A stretch of DNA of 64,000 bases from Lachnospiraceae bacterium UBA7729 (GTDB lineage: Bacteria > Bacillota > Clostridia > Lachnospirales > Lachnospiraceae): NCBI GenBank assembly GCA_002482005.1, contig DLFD01000064.1, positions 1 through 64,000 on the forward strand, in the 5' to 3' direction. Below, in pieces: positions 24,550-35,200 of the stretch. Positions within the stretch are counted from its first letter, which is position 1. Each line of letters starts with the position of its first letter. The translations under genes were made by a program, and so were the position numbers. The notes under the pieces were generated by a model that had not been told where the DNA came from, did not search any database, and worked only from the letters and a program-made list of their open reading frames with translations.

Positions 24550-25689
24550 TTACATCTCATTCAGAGTGACTGCCTGCTCATCTTCCGACTCAGGCTTGTT
24601 CATGATCTGGATGTTGAACGGATCCAGATTCATCAGAACATGGGTGCCGACCGGGAACATCTTCGTGGAATGGACCAGCCAGGTATAGCCGTTTGCCTCG
24701 ACATCCATCTCATAGTGGACTCCCTTGAAGATGAGATCGGTCACGACTCCTTCGAAGTAGCCCGGGTTCAGCTCATAGGCTTTTGAAGAGACCTTGTCAT
24801 ATTCCGGTGAGCCTTTTTCAGCGCCTTTCGGAAGCGCATAGAGTTCCAGATCCTCCGGACGGATGACAGCATCGACCGGTTTGTTCACTCCGAAGCCGGT
24901 ATCGACGCAGGCAAATCTCACACCCAGGATCTCGACCAGCTTGTCCCTCACCATAGTGCCGCCGACAATGTTGGAATCGCCGATGAAGTCTGCGACGAAA
25001 GCATTCTGAGGTTCGTTGTAGATATCTTCGGGAGTCCCGATCTGCTGGATGTAGCCCTGGTTCATGACGACGATCGTGTCGGACATGGTGAGAGCTTCCT
25101 CCTGGTCATGAGTGACATAGATGAACGTGATCCCGAGTTCGTTCTTCAGGCGGATCAGTTCATACTGCATGTCTTTTCTGAGCTTCAGGTCGAGAGCGCC
25201 GAGCGGTTCGTCCAGAAGGAGGACCTTCGGTTCATTGACGATCGCACGTGCGATGGCGATCCTCTGCTGCTGACCGCCGGACAGGGAGTCCGGCATGCGG
25301 TTCTCAAAGCCTTCCAGGTTGACCAGCTTCAGCGCGTATTTGATCTTATCGCGGATATAATCCTCCGATTTTTTGCGGATCCGAAGACCGAAAGCGATAT
25401 TGTCTGCCACGTTCATGTGGGTGAAGAGGGCATACTTCTGGAACACGGTATTGAGCTGTCGCTTATTCGGGGCCAGGTCTGTGATATCTTTTCCGTCGAA
25501 GATGACCTTGCCTTTGTCCGGCTGCTCAAATCCGCCAAGGATCCTCAGAGTAGTCGTCTTGCCGCACCCAGAGGGACCAAGGAGCGTCAGAAATTCATTT
25601 TCCCTTATATAGAGATTCAGGTCATCGAGGACGAGCTGTCCGTCGAATGCCTTGGAGATATGCTGCAGATCGATCAGTTTATTGCTCAT
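24550..25689 (-). CDS. potA: Spermidine/putrescine ABC transporter ATP-binding protein PotA
   Basis: PotA energises polyamine import. Walker A is GPSGCGKTT, the signature LSGGQQQR and Walker B KVLLLDEPLGALD. A C-terminal TOBE-type domain follows from about residue 240. ATG 25689 (MSNKLIDLQHISKAF) is preceded by AGAGGGA, so the frame start at 25722 is not used. The product has 379 residues. It follows the xre/cupin regulator by 36 bases in the same operon. Confidence 0.95.
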   Translation of the reverse strand: MSNKLIDLQHISKAFDGQLVLDDLNLYIRENEFLTLLGPSGCGKTTTLRILGGFEQPDKGKVIFDGKDITDLAPNKRQLNTVFQKYALFTHMNVADNIAFGLRIRKKSEDYIRDKIKYALKLVNLEGFENRMPDSLSGGQQQRIAIARAIVNEPKVLLLDEPLGALDLKLRKDMQYELIRLKNELGITFIYVTHDQEEALTMSDTIVVMNQGYIQQIGTPEDIYNEPQNAFVADFIGDSNIVGGTMVRDKLVEILGVRFACVDTGFGVNKPVDAVIRPEDLELYALPKGAEKGSPEYDKVSSKAYELNPGYFEGVVTDLIFKGVHYEMDVEANGYTWLVHSTKMFPVGTHVLMNLDPFNIQIMNKPESEDEQAVTLNEM

Positions 25690-25725
25690 GTCTGTTCCCT
25701 CTTTATCATTATGATAGACCACGAC

Positions 25726-26265
25726 TCAGAACTGGGGAGGAGTGCTGACCCAGATCAGGGAAGCGGTGCTGCTGCTCCTGTTCTCGATGTAGTGAGGACC
25801 GAGCGGGCGGAAGTAGAAAGTATCGCCCTTTCTCACGCGGTAGGTATTCTGCCCGAGGTGGAGAGTGATGGTGCCCTGAAGGACATAGCCGAACTCCTCG
25901 CCTTCGTGGGGCTTGTCGACATACGTGCTGCCGCCCGGCCGGATCGTTACCCGGATGGGTTCCATACGGTATTTCTGGGCATTGGGGATGATCCACTCCG
26001 TCGTACTGTGAAGCTCTTCATCCACCTTCTCGAAGAAGTCTCCCGGTCTGAAGACGATCTGGTTGTCAGATTCGTCCCCGAAGAAACTTTTCAGGTCCGT
26101 TCCAAGCGCCTGAAGGATGTCCACAAGAGTGGCGATGGAAGGCGATGTCTGGTCTCTCTCCACCTGGGAGATGAAACTCTTCGACAACTCTGTCCTGTCT
26201 GCCAGCTCTTCCTGTGTCAGTCCCTTCTGAAGGCGCAGGGTCCTGATCTTTTTTCCAATCTCCAT
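25726..26265 (-). CDS. XRE-family regulator with C-terminal cupin domain
   Basis: The 179-residue protein joins an N-terminal XRE helix-turn-helix (residues 1-60, MEIGKKIRTLRLQKGLTQEE) to a cupin domain (residues about 100-179, with HEGEEFGYVLQGTITLHLG). This architecture is that of PuuR, which senses putrescine. As the first gene of the potABCD operon it is probably the polyamine-responsive regulator of its own operon. The ligand is inferred from the context. A consensus promoter lies upstream. Confidence 0.9.
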   Translation of the reverse strand: MEIGKKIRTLRLQKGLTQEELADRTELSKSFISQVERDQTSPSIATLVDILQALGTDLKSFFGDESDNQIVFRPGDFFEKVDEELHSTTEWIIPNAQKYRMEPIRVTIRPGGSTYVDKPHEGEEFGYVLQGTITLHLGQNTYRVRKGDTFYFRPLGPHYIENRSSSTASLIWVSTPPQF

Positions 26266-26330
26266 GCCAGCCTCTTTTCAGCAGATATAAACTCAAAATC
26301 CAGTAAAACTGAACAAGATTATCTGAGCTG

Positions 26331-26358
26331 ATTATACGGTATATGGAATGAGTGTCAA
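26331..26358 (-). promoter_or_regulatory. Consensus promoter of the xre-potABCD operon
   Basis: On the minus strand TTGACA (26358-26353) and TATAAT (26336-26331) match the sigma-A consensus perfectly with 16-base spacing. A promoter this strong in front of a polyamine importer implies repression, probably by the cupin regulator. Confidence 0.85.
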
Positions 26359-26400
26359 TCACTTTTTTCATCAATTTACGGTACATTTACGAAGTCGACA

Positions 26401-26429
26401 TTTACACCCAAAGTCCGGGATGGTATCAT
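26401..26429 (+). promoter_or_regulatory. Promoter of the lactonase gene
   Basis: TTTACA at 26401-26406 and TATCAT at 26424-26429 are separated by 17 bases with TGG before the -10. It overlaps the first in-frame ATG at 26428, which argues for the later start at 26455. Confidence 0.65.
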
Positions 26430-26454
26430 GGAAGCCACAGGAGGTCAGCTCACT

Positions 26455-27561
26455 ATGGATGATCAGAAAAAGTATGTTGCATATGTAGGTACTTATACGC
26501 ATGGTTCGAGCATCGGGATCCATGTGTACGATATCGACAATAAGACGAGGCACCTGACTGAGAGGAATGTGGTCCCGGTGCATAATTCGTCCTATATCAC
26601 CAAGTCCCGCCGCGGGAATTATCTTTATTCGATTGCCGATGAGGGCGTTGAAGTCCTGCAGATCGAACCGGACGGAGGACTGACCCCTATCAACAAGGTG
26701 GACATCGATGGTATGAGGGGGTGCTATCTGTCGACGGACGTCTCCGGGAAATTCCTTTTCGTAGGAGGATATCACGACGGTAAAGTAACGGTTGTCCATA
26801 CCCACAGGGACGGCAGACTGGGGTCGGTTCTGGATGGTGTGTTCCATCAGGGCATCGGTTCTGTTGCGGAGCGTTCTTTCAGGCCGCATGTGAGCTGCGT
26901 GATCCCGACGCCGGATGACAGGTATCTGGTGGCGGTAGACAATGGAATCGACCAGGCAAAGATCTATAAGGTCACGTCGGTGACCGGGAAACTTCATCTC
27001 TATGACATCCTGAGATTCCCGCTGGATTCCGGACCGAGACTGATGGTCTTCTCAAAAGATGGAAAATATGCCTATGTCAACTGTGAGATCCTGAACCAGA
27101 TCCTTGTCTACCGGTATGATCCGGATGCCGAGACCATGTTTGAGCATATCCAGAGTGTGAAGAGCATCTTCGATGACAAGGATGTTTCCAGTGCCAGCTG
27201 CGCACTGAAGATCTCCCCGAGCGGGAGATATCTTTATACTTCCAGCGCAGGAGAGAATACAGTAGGCATCTTCCGCATCGATCCGGAGACCGGGATGCTC
27301 TCCAAGGTCCTGATCCTTCCGATCTCAGGAGGATACCCGAAAGACATCGATGTTCTTCCGGATGAGAAGACGATGATCGTTCTCTGTCATGAGTCGAATT
27401 ACATGAGGTTCTTCACGATCGACTACGAGAAGGGGACTCTGGTCATGAGAGGAAAACAGCAGTATGTGGAGACTCCGAACTGTATCATGATCTCAGAGAC
27501 ACCTGAGTCTGTCGCAGGAACTGAGAAGGCAGAAAAAGAAGAGGGACCGTCAGAACAGTAA
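26455..27561 (+). CDS. Lactonase family protein (YbhE/Pgl-type beta-propeller)
   Basis: The 368-residue protein belongs to the lactonase family with the seven-bladed propeller of 6-phosphogluconolactonase Pgl. Motifs include YVGTYTHGSSIGIHVYDID at the N-terminus, RPHVSCVIPTPDDRYLVAVD (around residue 140), KISPSGRYLYTSSAGENTV and GGYPKDIDVLPDEKTMIVLC. Those motifs carry the conserved His, Asp and Gly residues of the family. The start at 26455 has AGGAGGT eight bases upstream. It is divergent from the pot operon. Whether it acts on 6-phosphogluconolactone or another lactone is not settled by sequence. aroC follows. Confidence 0.82.
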   Translation: MDDQKKYVAYVGTYTHGSSIGIHVYDIDNKTRHLTERNVVPVHNSSYITKSRRGNYLYSIADEGVEVLQIEPDGGLTPINKVDIDGMRGCYLSTDVSGKFLFVGGYHDGKVTVVHTHRDGRLGSVLDGVFHQGIGSVAERSFRPHVSCVIPTPDDRYLVAVDNGIDQAKIYKVTSVTGKLHLYDILRFPLDSGPRLMVFSKDGKYAYVNCEILNQILVYRYDPDAETMFEHIQSVKSIFDDKDVSSASCALKISPSGRYLYTSSAGENTVGIFRIDPETGMLSKVLILPISGGYPKDIDVLPDEKTMIVLCHESNYMRFFTIDYEKGTLVMRGKQQYVETPNCIMISETPESVAGTEKAEKEEGPSEQ

Positions 27562-27659
27562 CTTATTCCGTGCAGTACAGGAAGACTTTCGCAGGCTTCA
27601 TGGAGAGGGCATTGATTTGGCCTGACCGTGAAGTCCTGTTTTTTATGAGGAGCAGGATT

Positions 27660-28763
27660 ATGGCAGGATCCACATTCGGAACATTGTTCAGGGTGACGAC
27701 CTGGGGAGAAAGTCACGGAGGCGGAATCGGCTGCGTGGTCGACGGCTGTCCGGCGGGGCTTGAGCTTTCGGAAGAGGATATCCAGAAGTATCTTGACCGC
27801 AGAAAGCCCGGGCAGAGCCGGTATACGACTGGCAGGAGCGAGGCGGACCGGGTCAGGATCCTGTCCGGTGTCTTTGAGGGAAAGACAGAAGGAACGCCGA
27901 TCTCCCTTCTTGTGGAGAATACCGATCAGCGTTCCAAGGATTACTCGAACCTGAAGAATCTGTACCGGCCGGGGCATGCGGACTTTGGTTTTGATGAGAA
28001 GTATGGTCTGCGGGACTATCGCGGCGGAGGAAGATCTTCCGGGAGAGAGACGATCGGACGCGTTGCGGCGGGAGCGATCGCAGCCAAAGCGCTCTCTCAG
28101 CTGGGGATCCGTCTGAGGGCTTATGTGAAGGCAATCGGCGGCATCGAATGCGACCCCGCCCGGTACGATGAGGAATATCTGAAGACGAGTCCGCTCCAGA
28201 TGCCGGACCCTGATGCAGATAAGAAAGCAAGGGAGTATCTGAATGGATGTATCCGGGACCTGGATTCCTCCGGGGGCGTGATCGAGTGCGTGATCGATGG
28301 CATGCCTGCCGGAGTCGGAGAACCGGTCTTCGACAAACTGGATGCCCTGTTCGGGCAGGCACTTTTTTCCATAGGAGCAGTCAAGGCAGTGGAAGTCGGC
28401 GACGGCGTCCTTGCCGCGGCGGCAAGGGGGCATGAGAATAACGACCAGTATGCGGAAGAGCCTGAAACCGGTAAGCCCGTCAAGATGACAAACCACGCAG
28501 GAGGTATCCTGGGAGGCATGACTGACGGAAGCCAGGTGATCGTACGGGCATATTTCAAGCCGACTCCTTCGATCGCAAGAGAGCAGAGAGCGCTCGGATC
28601 CGACGGACATGTCCATACGATGACGATCACCGGAAGACATGATCCGGTCATCGTCCCGAGGGCGGCGGTCGTCGTGGAATGCATGTGTGCGGTGACCGTG
28701 TTTGACCTGCTCCTGCGGGGCATGACGTCGAAGATGGAGAATCTGGAAAAAATCTATCCGTAA
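27660..28763 (+). CDS. aroC: Chorismate synthase
   Basis: AroC converts EPSP to chorismate, the last step of the shikimate pathway, using reduced FMN. The signatures GESHGGGIGCVVDG (near the N-terminus), RPGHADFGFDEKYGLRDYRG (residues about 101-120) and RHDPVIVPRA near the C-terminus are all present. ATG 27660 with GAGG upstream begins exactly at the conserved MAGSTFGTLFRVTTWGESHG. The open frame back to 27570 is ignored. At 367 residues it is full length. No other shikimate gene is nearby. A terminator follows. Confidence 0.96.
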   Translation: MAGSTFGTLFRVTTWGESHGGGIGCVVDGCPAGLELSEEDIQKYLDRRKPGQSRYTTGRSEADRVRILSGVFEGKTEGTPISLLVENTDQRSKDYSNLKNLYRPGHADFGFDEKYGLRDYRGGGRSSGRETIGRVAAGAIAAKALSQLGIRLRAYVKAIGGIECDPARYDEEYLKTSPLQMPDPDADKKAREYLNGCIRDLDSSGGVIECVIDGMPAGVGEPVFDKLDALFGQALFSIGAVKAVEVGDGVLAAAARGHENNDQYAEEPETGKPVKMTNHAGGILGGMTDGSQVIVRAYFKPTPSIAREQRALGSDGHVHTMTITGRHDPVIVPRAAVVVECMCAVTVFDLLLRGMTSKMENLEKIYP

Positions 28764-28787
28764 AATGTGTGTTTCTTTTGTGTATAG

Positions 28788-28821
28788 ACGGCGGGAAGGT
28801 TTTCTTTCCTGCCGTTTTTTT
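28788..28821 (+). terminator. Intrinsic terminator after aroC
   Basis: An about 10-bp stem with one G-U pair (ACGGCGGGAA with TTCCTGCCGT) is followed by a run of T residues. Confidence 0.85.
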
Positions 28822-28927
28822 CTATAATATACTGCGTATCGCTTCGCACCGCTGGGCATATCTGTCTGTGCGGAGAGACAGGACACGGCTGAAGCCGTAT
28901 CGAATCTGAAAAAAGGTGGTTTTCATC

Positions 28928-29938
28928 ATGAAACTTCTGAGAAACATGGAACGACGGTTCGGCAGGTATGCGATCCGGAACCTTTCCATGGTCGTGATCA
29001 TGACCTATGTGATCGGCTACATCATGCAGTTTGCAGCGCCGGGAGCGCTGAATTATCTGACTCTGGATCCTTACATGATCTTCCGGCAGGGTCAGGTCTG
29101 GAGACTTGTGACCTGGGTGCTGATCCCGCCGGAATCACTCGACATCTTCACGATCATCATGCTGTTCTTCTACTACAGCATTGCCAAGGTGCTGGAGCGT
29201 ACGTGGGGAGACTTTCTCTTCAACGTCTACATCTTCAGCGGCCTGATCATGACGGTGATCGGCGCCTGCGTCATGTACTTCATTCTGGCAGCGGTTGGAA
29301 CAGATGCAGCAGCGATGAACATAATGGGGATCCCGATGTTCTGTTCTACTTACTATGTCAATATGTCGATCTTTCTGGCTTTTGCCCTGACTTATCCGGA
29401 CATGGAAGTCCTTCTCTATTTCTTTATTCCGATCAGAATGAAGTGGATGGGATATGTGTACGGAGCTTTCCTGATCTATCGCTTCATCAGGATGCCGGTC
29501 TGGTCGGGCAGGATCCTGATGATCATCTCGCTTCTGAACTTCCTGATCTACTTCCTTTCGACAAGGGATATGAAGAGACTTTCCCCTCAGGAATTCAAAC
29601 GGAGAGCCAGCTTCCGGAAGGCGGCCGGCAGAGGAAAGCAGGCTGGATCACCGGACAGCAGCTATCAGTCGGGCAGAAGTTCCCGTGGAGCGGCTGCGGG
29701 CGGCAGCGGACATGGCACCGGCACATGGAACAAGGACAGGGGAGGTGCAGTTCACCGATGCGCGATCTGCGGCAGAACCGAGCTCACGAATCCTGAACTG
29801 GAGTTCCGCTACTGTTCCAAGTGCGAAGGCAGCTATGAGTACTGCCAGGATCATCTCTTTACCCACGTTCATGTTAAAAACGGGAGCCGGCCGGCTCTGA
29901 CCCCGGAAGGACAGAGTGCCGGGGGAAAACAGGAATAA
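28928..29938 (+). CDS. Rhomboid-like membrane protein with C-terminal zinc-ribbon-like region
   Basis: The 336-residue protein has about six membrane segments between residues 20 and 210 and a cytoplasmic basic linker. A Gly/Ser-rich stretch leads to a C-terminal region with CAICGRTE, CSKC and CQDH (about residues 278-316), likely a zinc-binding ribbon. The membrane part resembles rhomboid or derlin folds (WRLVTWVLIPP, then TYPDMEVLLYFFIPIRMKWM). I cannot find the GxSG active-site motif of rhomboid proteases. It is therefore probably a pseudoprotease. ATG 28928 with GGTGG upstream is preferred over GTG at 28916. It precedes the LtaS-like gene by 37 bases. Confidence 0.75.
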   Translation: MKLLRNMERRFGRYAIRNLSMVVIMTYVIGYIMQFAAPGALNYLTLDPYMIFRQGQVWRLVTWVLIPPESLDIFTIIMLFFYYSIAKVLERTWGDFLFNVYIFSGLIMTVIGACVMYFILAAVGTDAAAMNIMGIPMFCSTYYVNMSIFLAFALTYPDMEVLLYFFIPIRMKWMGYVYGAFLIYRFIRMPVWSGRILMIISLLNFLIYFLSTRDMKRLSPQEFKRRASFRKAAGRGKQAGSPDSSYQSGRSSRGAAAGGSGHGTGTWNKDRGGAVHRCAICGRTELTNPELEFRYCSKCEGSYEYCQDHLFTHVHVKNGSRPALTPEGQSAGGKQE

Positions 29939-29975
29939 AGAAGTTTTTCAGCATTACAGATAGGAAGGTGTTTTT

Positions 29976-32153
29976 ATGACAACGGAGGAATCCGTGATCC
30001 CGCAAACCGAAGCCGGCGGTGTCCGGCTGAGAAAAGGAGACCTCATCAGGTCTCTGATCCTGACAGGGCTGTTTCTGGTCCTTACGGTCCTTGCACACAA
30101 TGCCAGTCAGAAATCGGAAGACTGGTATCTGCCAGTCTCTCTGATCCTGTCGCTGCTTCTCGGAGGATTCATGTATCTGCAGCTCCCGAAGAGCAGGATC
30201 TTCCAGAAAATCTATGATGCCGCGCTTGCCGCAGCAGTCCCGTTTCTGGCATTCATTCTTGTACAGTCCTATGACACAGGATTCTGGCATGTCGGAGCGG
30301 CTCTGTCTTATGAGACGGCAGAACCCCCGTACAAGATGATCTACCTGAACCTCATATTCTATTACCTGATCTTCCTGGGGCTTTCTTTCCTTCTGGGGAG
30401 TTTTAGGTGGGGCTACAGTATCTCGTCCGGGATCTTCATGGCTCTTTCGATCGTCAATTTCTATGTGGTGAAGTTCCGCGGAAGTCCGATCGTACCCTGG
30501 GATATCCTGTCGATCCGGACGGCCGGCAATGTTGCTTTTAATTATGACTACATCATCTACTGGCACATGCTTCTGTCCACGTTCGGCTTAGCCTTTGTGA
30601 TGCTTGGGACCGGAAAGATGAGGATCTCCATCCGGAGATGGAGGATAAAGATTCCGGCAGCTGCAGCCGCGGTCCTGGCACTGGTCATGATGACCTCCTC
30701 CATCCAGGATGCCGATGTGAAAGCCTTCTGGGGCATGGATACGACTCTGTTCACTCCGAATGTCAGGTACAGAAAGAATGGCCTTCTCGTCGCCTATCTT
30801 GCAAATCTGAACCTGATCAACATCAGAAAACCGGATGGCTATTCCATCGACATGGTGAAGGAGATCGAGGGGGAGATCGATCAGAAGGAGACTGGATCCG
30901 AAAAGATCGCCGCCGAAGGTACCGGAGCCGCCTCGCCTGAGAAGTCTGCGTTCGACCTGAGTCAGGCTCCGAACATCATCGTCATCATGAACGAAGCCTT
31001 CTCGGACCTGTCTGTCATCGGAGATTTTGCTGTGACAGAAGACTACATGCCTTTTTTCCACAAGATGATGGACCAGTATACTGCAGGCCACCTGATGGTA
31101 TCGGTCAAAGGCGGGAATACAGCGAATACCGAGTATGAATTTCTGTCTGGGGATTCCATGGCATTCCTTCCGCAGGGAAGTGTCGTCTATCAGCAGTATA
31201 TATCGAAGGAGATCCCGACTCTGGCTTCTTACCTCAGGTCGCTGGGATATTCGACGGAAGGTCTGCATCCTTATCTGGGAAGCGGCTGGGACAGAGAGAG
31301 AGTCTACCCGCTCCTCGGATTTGATACCTTCAAAGATATCGATTCCTTCGGCGGGGCGAAGATGGTCCGCAAGTTCGTGAGCGACGAGTCCGCTTTCGAC
31401 AAGATCATAGAGGAGTTTCAGAAGAAGGGTGACCGGAAGAAGTTCATCTTCGAGGTGACCATGCAGAACCATTCCGGATACATGGCCAGCCCGTCCACTG
31501 ACAACGGTTTCACGCAGGAGGTCCTCCTGCCGGACCTTCCGTTCGAAACTCCTCAGGGGGTCGCAGCGGAGCGCTATCTGACACTGGTCAAAAAGTCCGA
31601 TGAAGCATATGAGAAGCTGATCACATGGTTCGAGGAAAATGTCACCGAGCCGACGATCATCATCACGTTCGGCGACCATGAGCCCAGTGACTATGTGACG
31701 GAGGTTATCGATGATCTGACCGGATACGACAAAGATTCCACCGATCTTACCGAGATCCAGAAACACTATCAGGTCCCGTTCTTCGTATGGAACAATATGG
31801 GCATCCCGAAGGATGATTCCGTAGATCTCATGAGCGTGAACTATCTTGCATCTTATGTCATGAGGGAGGCCGGACTGCCGATGACCGACTATCAGGAATT
31901 TCTGGCGGACCTGAGGGAGCAGTTCCCTGTCATATGCGCAAACACTTACATCGATAGCGACGGTGTCTATCATAGCTGGGAAGACTTGGACAGCGATGTG
32001 GAAAACAAAGATCTCCTGAACAGGTACAATATCCTTGCCTATAACCATCTGGTCGATGTGAAGCACAGAGTGGATGAGATCTTCAGCCAGCCGGGAGACG
32101 GGAAGGCCCAAAAGTCGCTGGCACAGACCGGACTTACCGAAAGCAGTCAATGA
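29976..32153 (+). CDS. LtaS-like sulfatase-fold membrane enzyme (phosphoglycerol transferase)
   Basis: This 725-residue protein has an N-terminal membrane region (about residues 22-235, five or more segments) and an extracellular alkaline-phosphatase/sulfatase domain. The catalytic Thr is Thr382 in KGGNTANTEYEFLSG. The metal-binding motifs APNIIVIMNEAFSD (with Glu), FEVTMQNHSGY and ITFGDHEPSD are intact. These are the hallmarks of lipoteichoic acid synthase and related phosphoglycerol transferases. Lineages differ in their polyglycerolphosphate products, so the exact polymer is uncertain. It is followed by lacZ after 64 bases. Confidence 0.88.
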   Translation: MTTEESVIPQTEAGGVRLRKGDLIRSLILTGLFLVLTVLAHNASQKSEDWYLPVSLILSLLLGGFMYLQLPKSRIFQKIYDAALAAAVPFLAFILVQSYDTGFWHVGAALSYETAEPPYKMIYLNLIFYYLIFLGLSFLLGSFRWGYSISSGIFMALSIVNFYVVKFRGSPIVPWDILSIRTAGNVAFNYDYIIYWHMLLSTFGLAFVMLGTGKMRISIRRWRIKIPAAAAAVLALVMMTSSIQDADVKAFWGMDTTLFTPNVRYRKNGLLVAYLANLNLINIRKPDGYSIDMVKEIEGEIDQKETGSEKIAAEGTGAASPEKSAFDLSQAPNIIVIMNEAFSDLSVIGDFAVTEDYMPFFHKMMDQYTAGHLMVSVKGGNTANTEYEFLSGDSMAFLPQGSVVYQQYISKEIPTLASYLRSLGYSTEGLHPYLGSGWDRERVYPLLGFDTFKDIDSFGGAKMVRKFVSDESAFDKIIEEFQKKGDRKKFIFEVTMQNHSGYMASPSTDNGFTQEVLLPDLPFETPQGVAAERYLTLVKKSDEAYEKLITWFEENVTEPTIIITFGDHEPSDYVTEVIDDLTGYDKDSTDLTEIQKHYQVPFFVWNNMGIPKDDSVDLMSVNYLASYVMREAGLPMTDYQEFLADLREQFPVICANTYIDSDGVYHSWEDLDSDVENKDLLNRYNILAYNHLVDVKHRVDEIFSQPGDGKAQKSLAQTGLTESSQ

Positions 32154-32217
32154 AGAAGAAAAGTCATGTTGAGATGAGGTCTCATAACGTACCGCAGAAG
32201 GAAAGGGATATTATATT

Positions 32218-35200
32218 ATGGAAGAATTTGACTACAGCATCGTGAAAAGTCCTGCGCACTTTGCGGAGGGCTGTCTGCCTCCTCATTCCGACCATGTGCC
32301 CCAGGCGCCGGAGGATGGCTTCGGGAAGACTTCCCTTAGGCTGTCCCTTGACGGGATGTGGAAGTTCCACTATTCGGAGAATTATGAAAGCGCTCCGAAA
32401 GGTTTTGAGAAGCCGGATTTTGACGTCAGCGGCTGGAAGGAGATCAAAGTCCCTTCCAATATGCAGTTTGAGGGATATGACGACCCGGCTTACGTGAATA
32501 CTCAGTATCCGTGGGATGGCGTCGAGGGAATCGAGCCGGGAGAGATCCCGGAGAAGTTCAATCCGGTCGGTCAGTATGTACGCACGTTCACCCTTCCGGA
32601 GAACTGGAAGGGCAGCAGGATCCGCATTTCCTTCCAGGGGGTCGAGTCCGGGTTTGCCTTCTGGCTGAATGGGACTTACCTGGGCTACAGCGAGGATTCC
32701 TTCACGCCGACCGAGTTCGATCTGACCCCTTTCCTTCAGGAAGGGGAGAACCGGATCGCTGTCCTTGTTTTCAAATGGACTTCCGGAAGCTGGTGCGAGG
32801 ACCAGGATATGTTCCGCCTCTCCGGCATCTTCAGGGATGTCTTTCTTGAAAGACTTCCGGAGGTACATCTGGAGGACCTGAAGATCCTTGCTGACCTGAC
32901 GGATGGATACAGGGATGGAAAGCTGAACGTGACGATAAAGACTTCGGGGAATGCGGATGAAATATCCGCCGACTGGACGCTGGAGAAGATCGGCGTCGTC
33001 ACTGCTTCTGAAGAACTCGAAAAGACAGGAGAGATCGTCCTTTCCGGAAGCTGCTCCGGATCTTGCATGACGGTATCGGAAAAGATCGGGGCTGTCCTTC
33101 CATGGAGTGCCGAGATCCCGAATCTGTACCGGCTGAACGTGACCATAAAGGCAGACGGGAAGGCATGCGAGAAGGTCTGTGAGCTGACTGGCTTCCGCCG
33201 CTTTGAGATGAAGGATGGCATCATGTGCCTGAACGGGAAGCGGATCGTCTTTAACGGCGTCAACCGCCATGAGTTCTCCTGCGACGGGGGAAGAAGCCCG
33301 AAGTTTCAGGAAGTCCTTCACGATGTAACGGTGATGAAGCAGAACAACATCAATGCAGTCCGTACCTGCCACTACCCGGATGCATCCATCCTGTACCGGC
33401 TCTGCGATATCTTCGGCCTTTACATGATCGCCGAGAATAACATGGAGACCCATGGCATGATGGAGCGGGTCGAGCGCGGACAGCTTGCACAGGCAGAGGC
33501 GCTTCCAGGCGACCGCAAGGACTGGGAACCGCTTCTGATCCGAAGGATCGACTCCATGTATGAGCTGGATAAGAACCATCCTGCGATCGTGATCTGGTCG
33601 TGCGGCAACGAGTCCTACGGCGGATCGGTCATCTTCCATATGGCGGAGGAACTGCGCCGGCTTGATGACAGCAGGCTGGTCCACTATGAGGGAATCTTCC
33701 ATGACATGCGCTATCCGGACACTTCCGACATGTATTCTCAGATGTACACGTCGGCTGCCGGGGTGGAGCAGTACCTGAAGGAGCATACGGACAAGCCGTT
33801 TATCCTCTGCGAGTACACGCATTCCATGGGCAACTCGAACGGAGGCATGTTCAAGTATACCGATCTTGCAAAAAAGGAGCCGAGGTATCAGGGAGGCTTC
33901 ATCTGGGACTTCATCGACCAGGCAGTACGCAGAAAGAACCGCTTCGGGGAAGAGTTTCTTGCTTACGGCGGGGATGACCATGAACGTCCTACCGACTATG
34001 AGTTTTCCGGAAATGGGATCGTGGATGCTCACCGCAGACCGTATGGCGGCAAGATCCAGGAAGTGAAGTTCAACTATCAGGGAATCGATGCCGAGGTAGG
34101 AGAGAAGGGCGACGGCGTCACGATCACGAACCATTATCTTTTTGCCGGCACATCCGCCTTCCGCTGCACTGCAGCGCTGAGGAAAGAGGGAAAAGTCCTC
34201 CGCCAGGTGAAACTGGATGCTGACGTGAAGCCGGGGGAGAGGAAATATTATGATCTTCCGTTCACGATCCCGGAGAAGGGAGAATATGCCGTCTCTGTCA
34301 CTTTCTCGCTGAAGGAAGACACCATCTGGGGGAAGGCAGGCGACGAGGCTGCATATGGCGAAAGAGTCATCAGGGGAACTCATGAGTCTGTGAAGACACT
34401 AAAGACTCCTCCGGAAGACATGGAAGAAGACGGAAGAGCATTCATCCTGAACGGAGTCTGTGCGGCGCCGGTCAGAGCTGCTCTTAAGACAGAAGTCATC
34501 CGAGGGGCTGACAATATCGGTGTAAGAGGGGAACATTTCTCTGCATTGTTCTCGAAGCTGAAGGGCGGACTTGTCTCCTACAGATGGGGCGGAAAGGAAC
34601 TGATCGAGCTTATCCCGAGGCCGAATTTCTGGCGGGCTCCGACGAACAACGATGACGGCAGCCGCATGGCGGCGAGATACGGACAGTGGAAGCTGGCAAG
34701 TCTGTATCAGGACTTCCGGCAGCCGACGGAGAAGCCTTACGGGGAAGCTTCGGATGTTCAGTATCCGGCTGTGGACGAACAGGAAGGCTATGTGGATATC
34801 ACATGGAGGAAGTACCTGCAGGTACCTTCCTTCGAGGATCGCAGCAGTGTTCTGACGACCTACCGTGTATTCCCGGACGGGACGATCCGCATGATCCTCA
34901 GCTGCGATCCGGAGATCATGGGTGCGGGAGGAAGAGAGCTTCCGCCGATGCCGGAGTTCGGGTGGCTGTTTGCCCTTGACGCGGACATGCGCCATGTGAA
35001 ATATTATGGAATGGGACCGGAAGAAAACTACTGCGACAGGAGAAAGGGAAGCCGTCTCGGTGTCTATGAGAAGGATGTCGCTGATATGGCTGAGCCGTAC
35101 CTGGTGCCGCAGGAGACCGGAAACCGTACCGGCGTAAGATATGCGGAGATCACGGACCATAAGGGACATGGCGTCCGCTTTACGGCGGCAGGCTTTGAGG

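Noticed and set aside
24550..26265. Horizontal transfer of the pot operon
   Set aside because: Composition and ribosome sites look like those of the neighbours, and no mobile element genes or flanking repeats are present.
27423..28886. A 487-codon minus-strand frame across the aroC region
   Set aside because: aroC and the lactonase gene on the plus strand have full family motifs; the antisense frame has none.
32182..34383. A 733-codon open frame on the minus strand inside lacZ
   Set aside because: It is a shadow of lacZ, whose GH2 motifs are complete on the plus strand; the antisense frame has no recognisable domain or start site.
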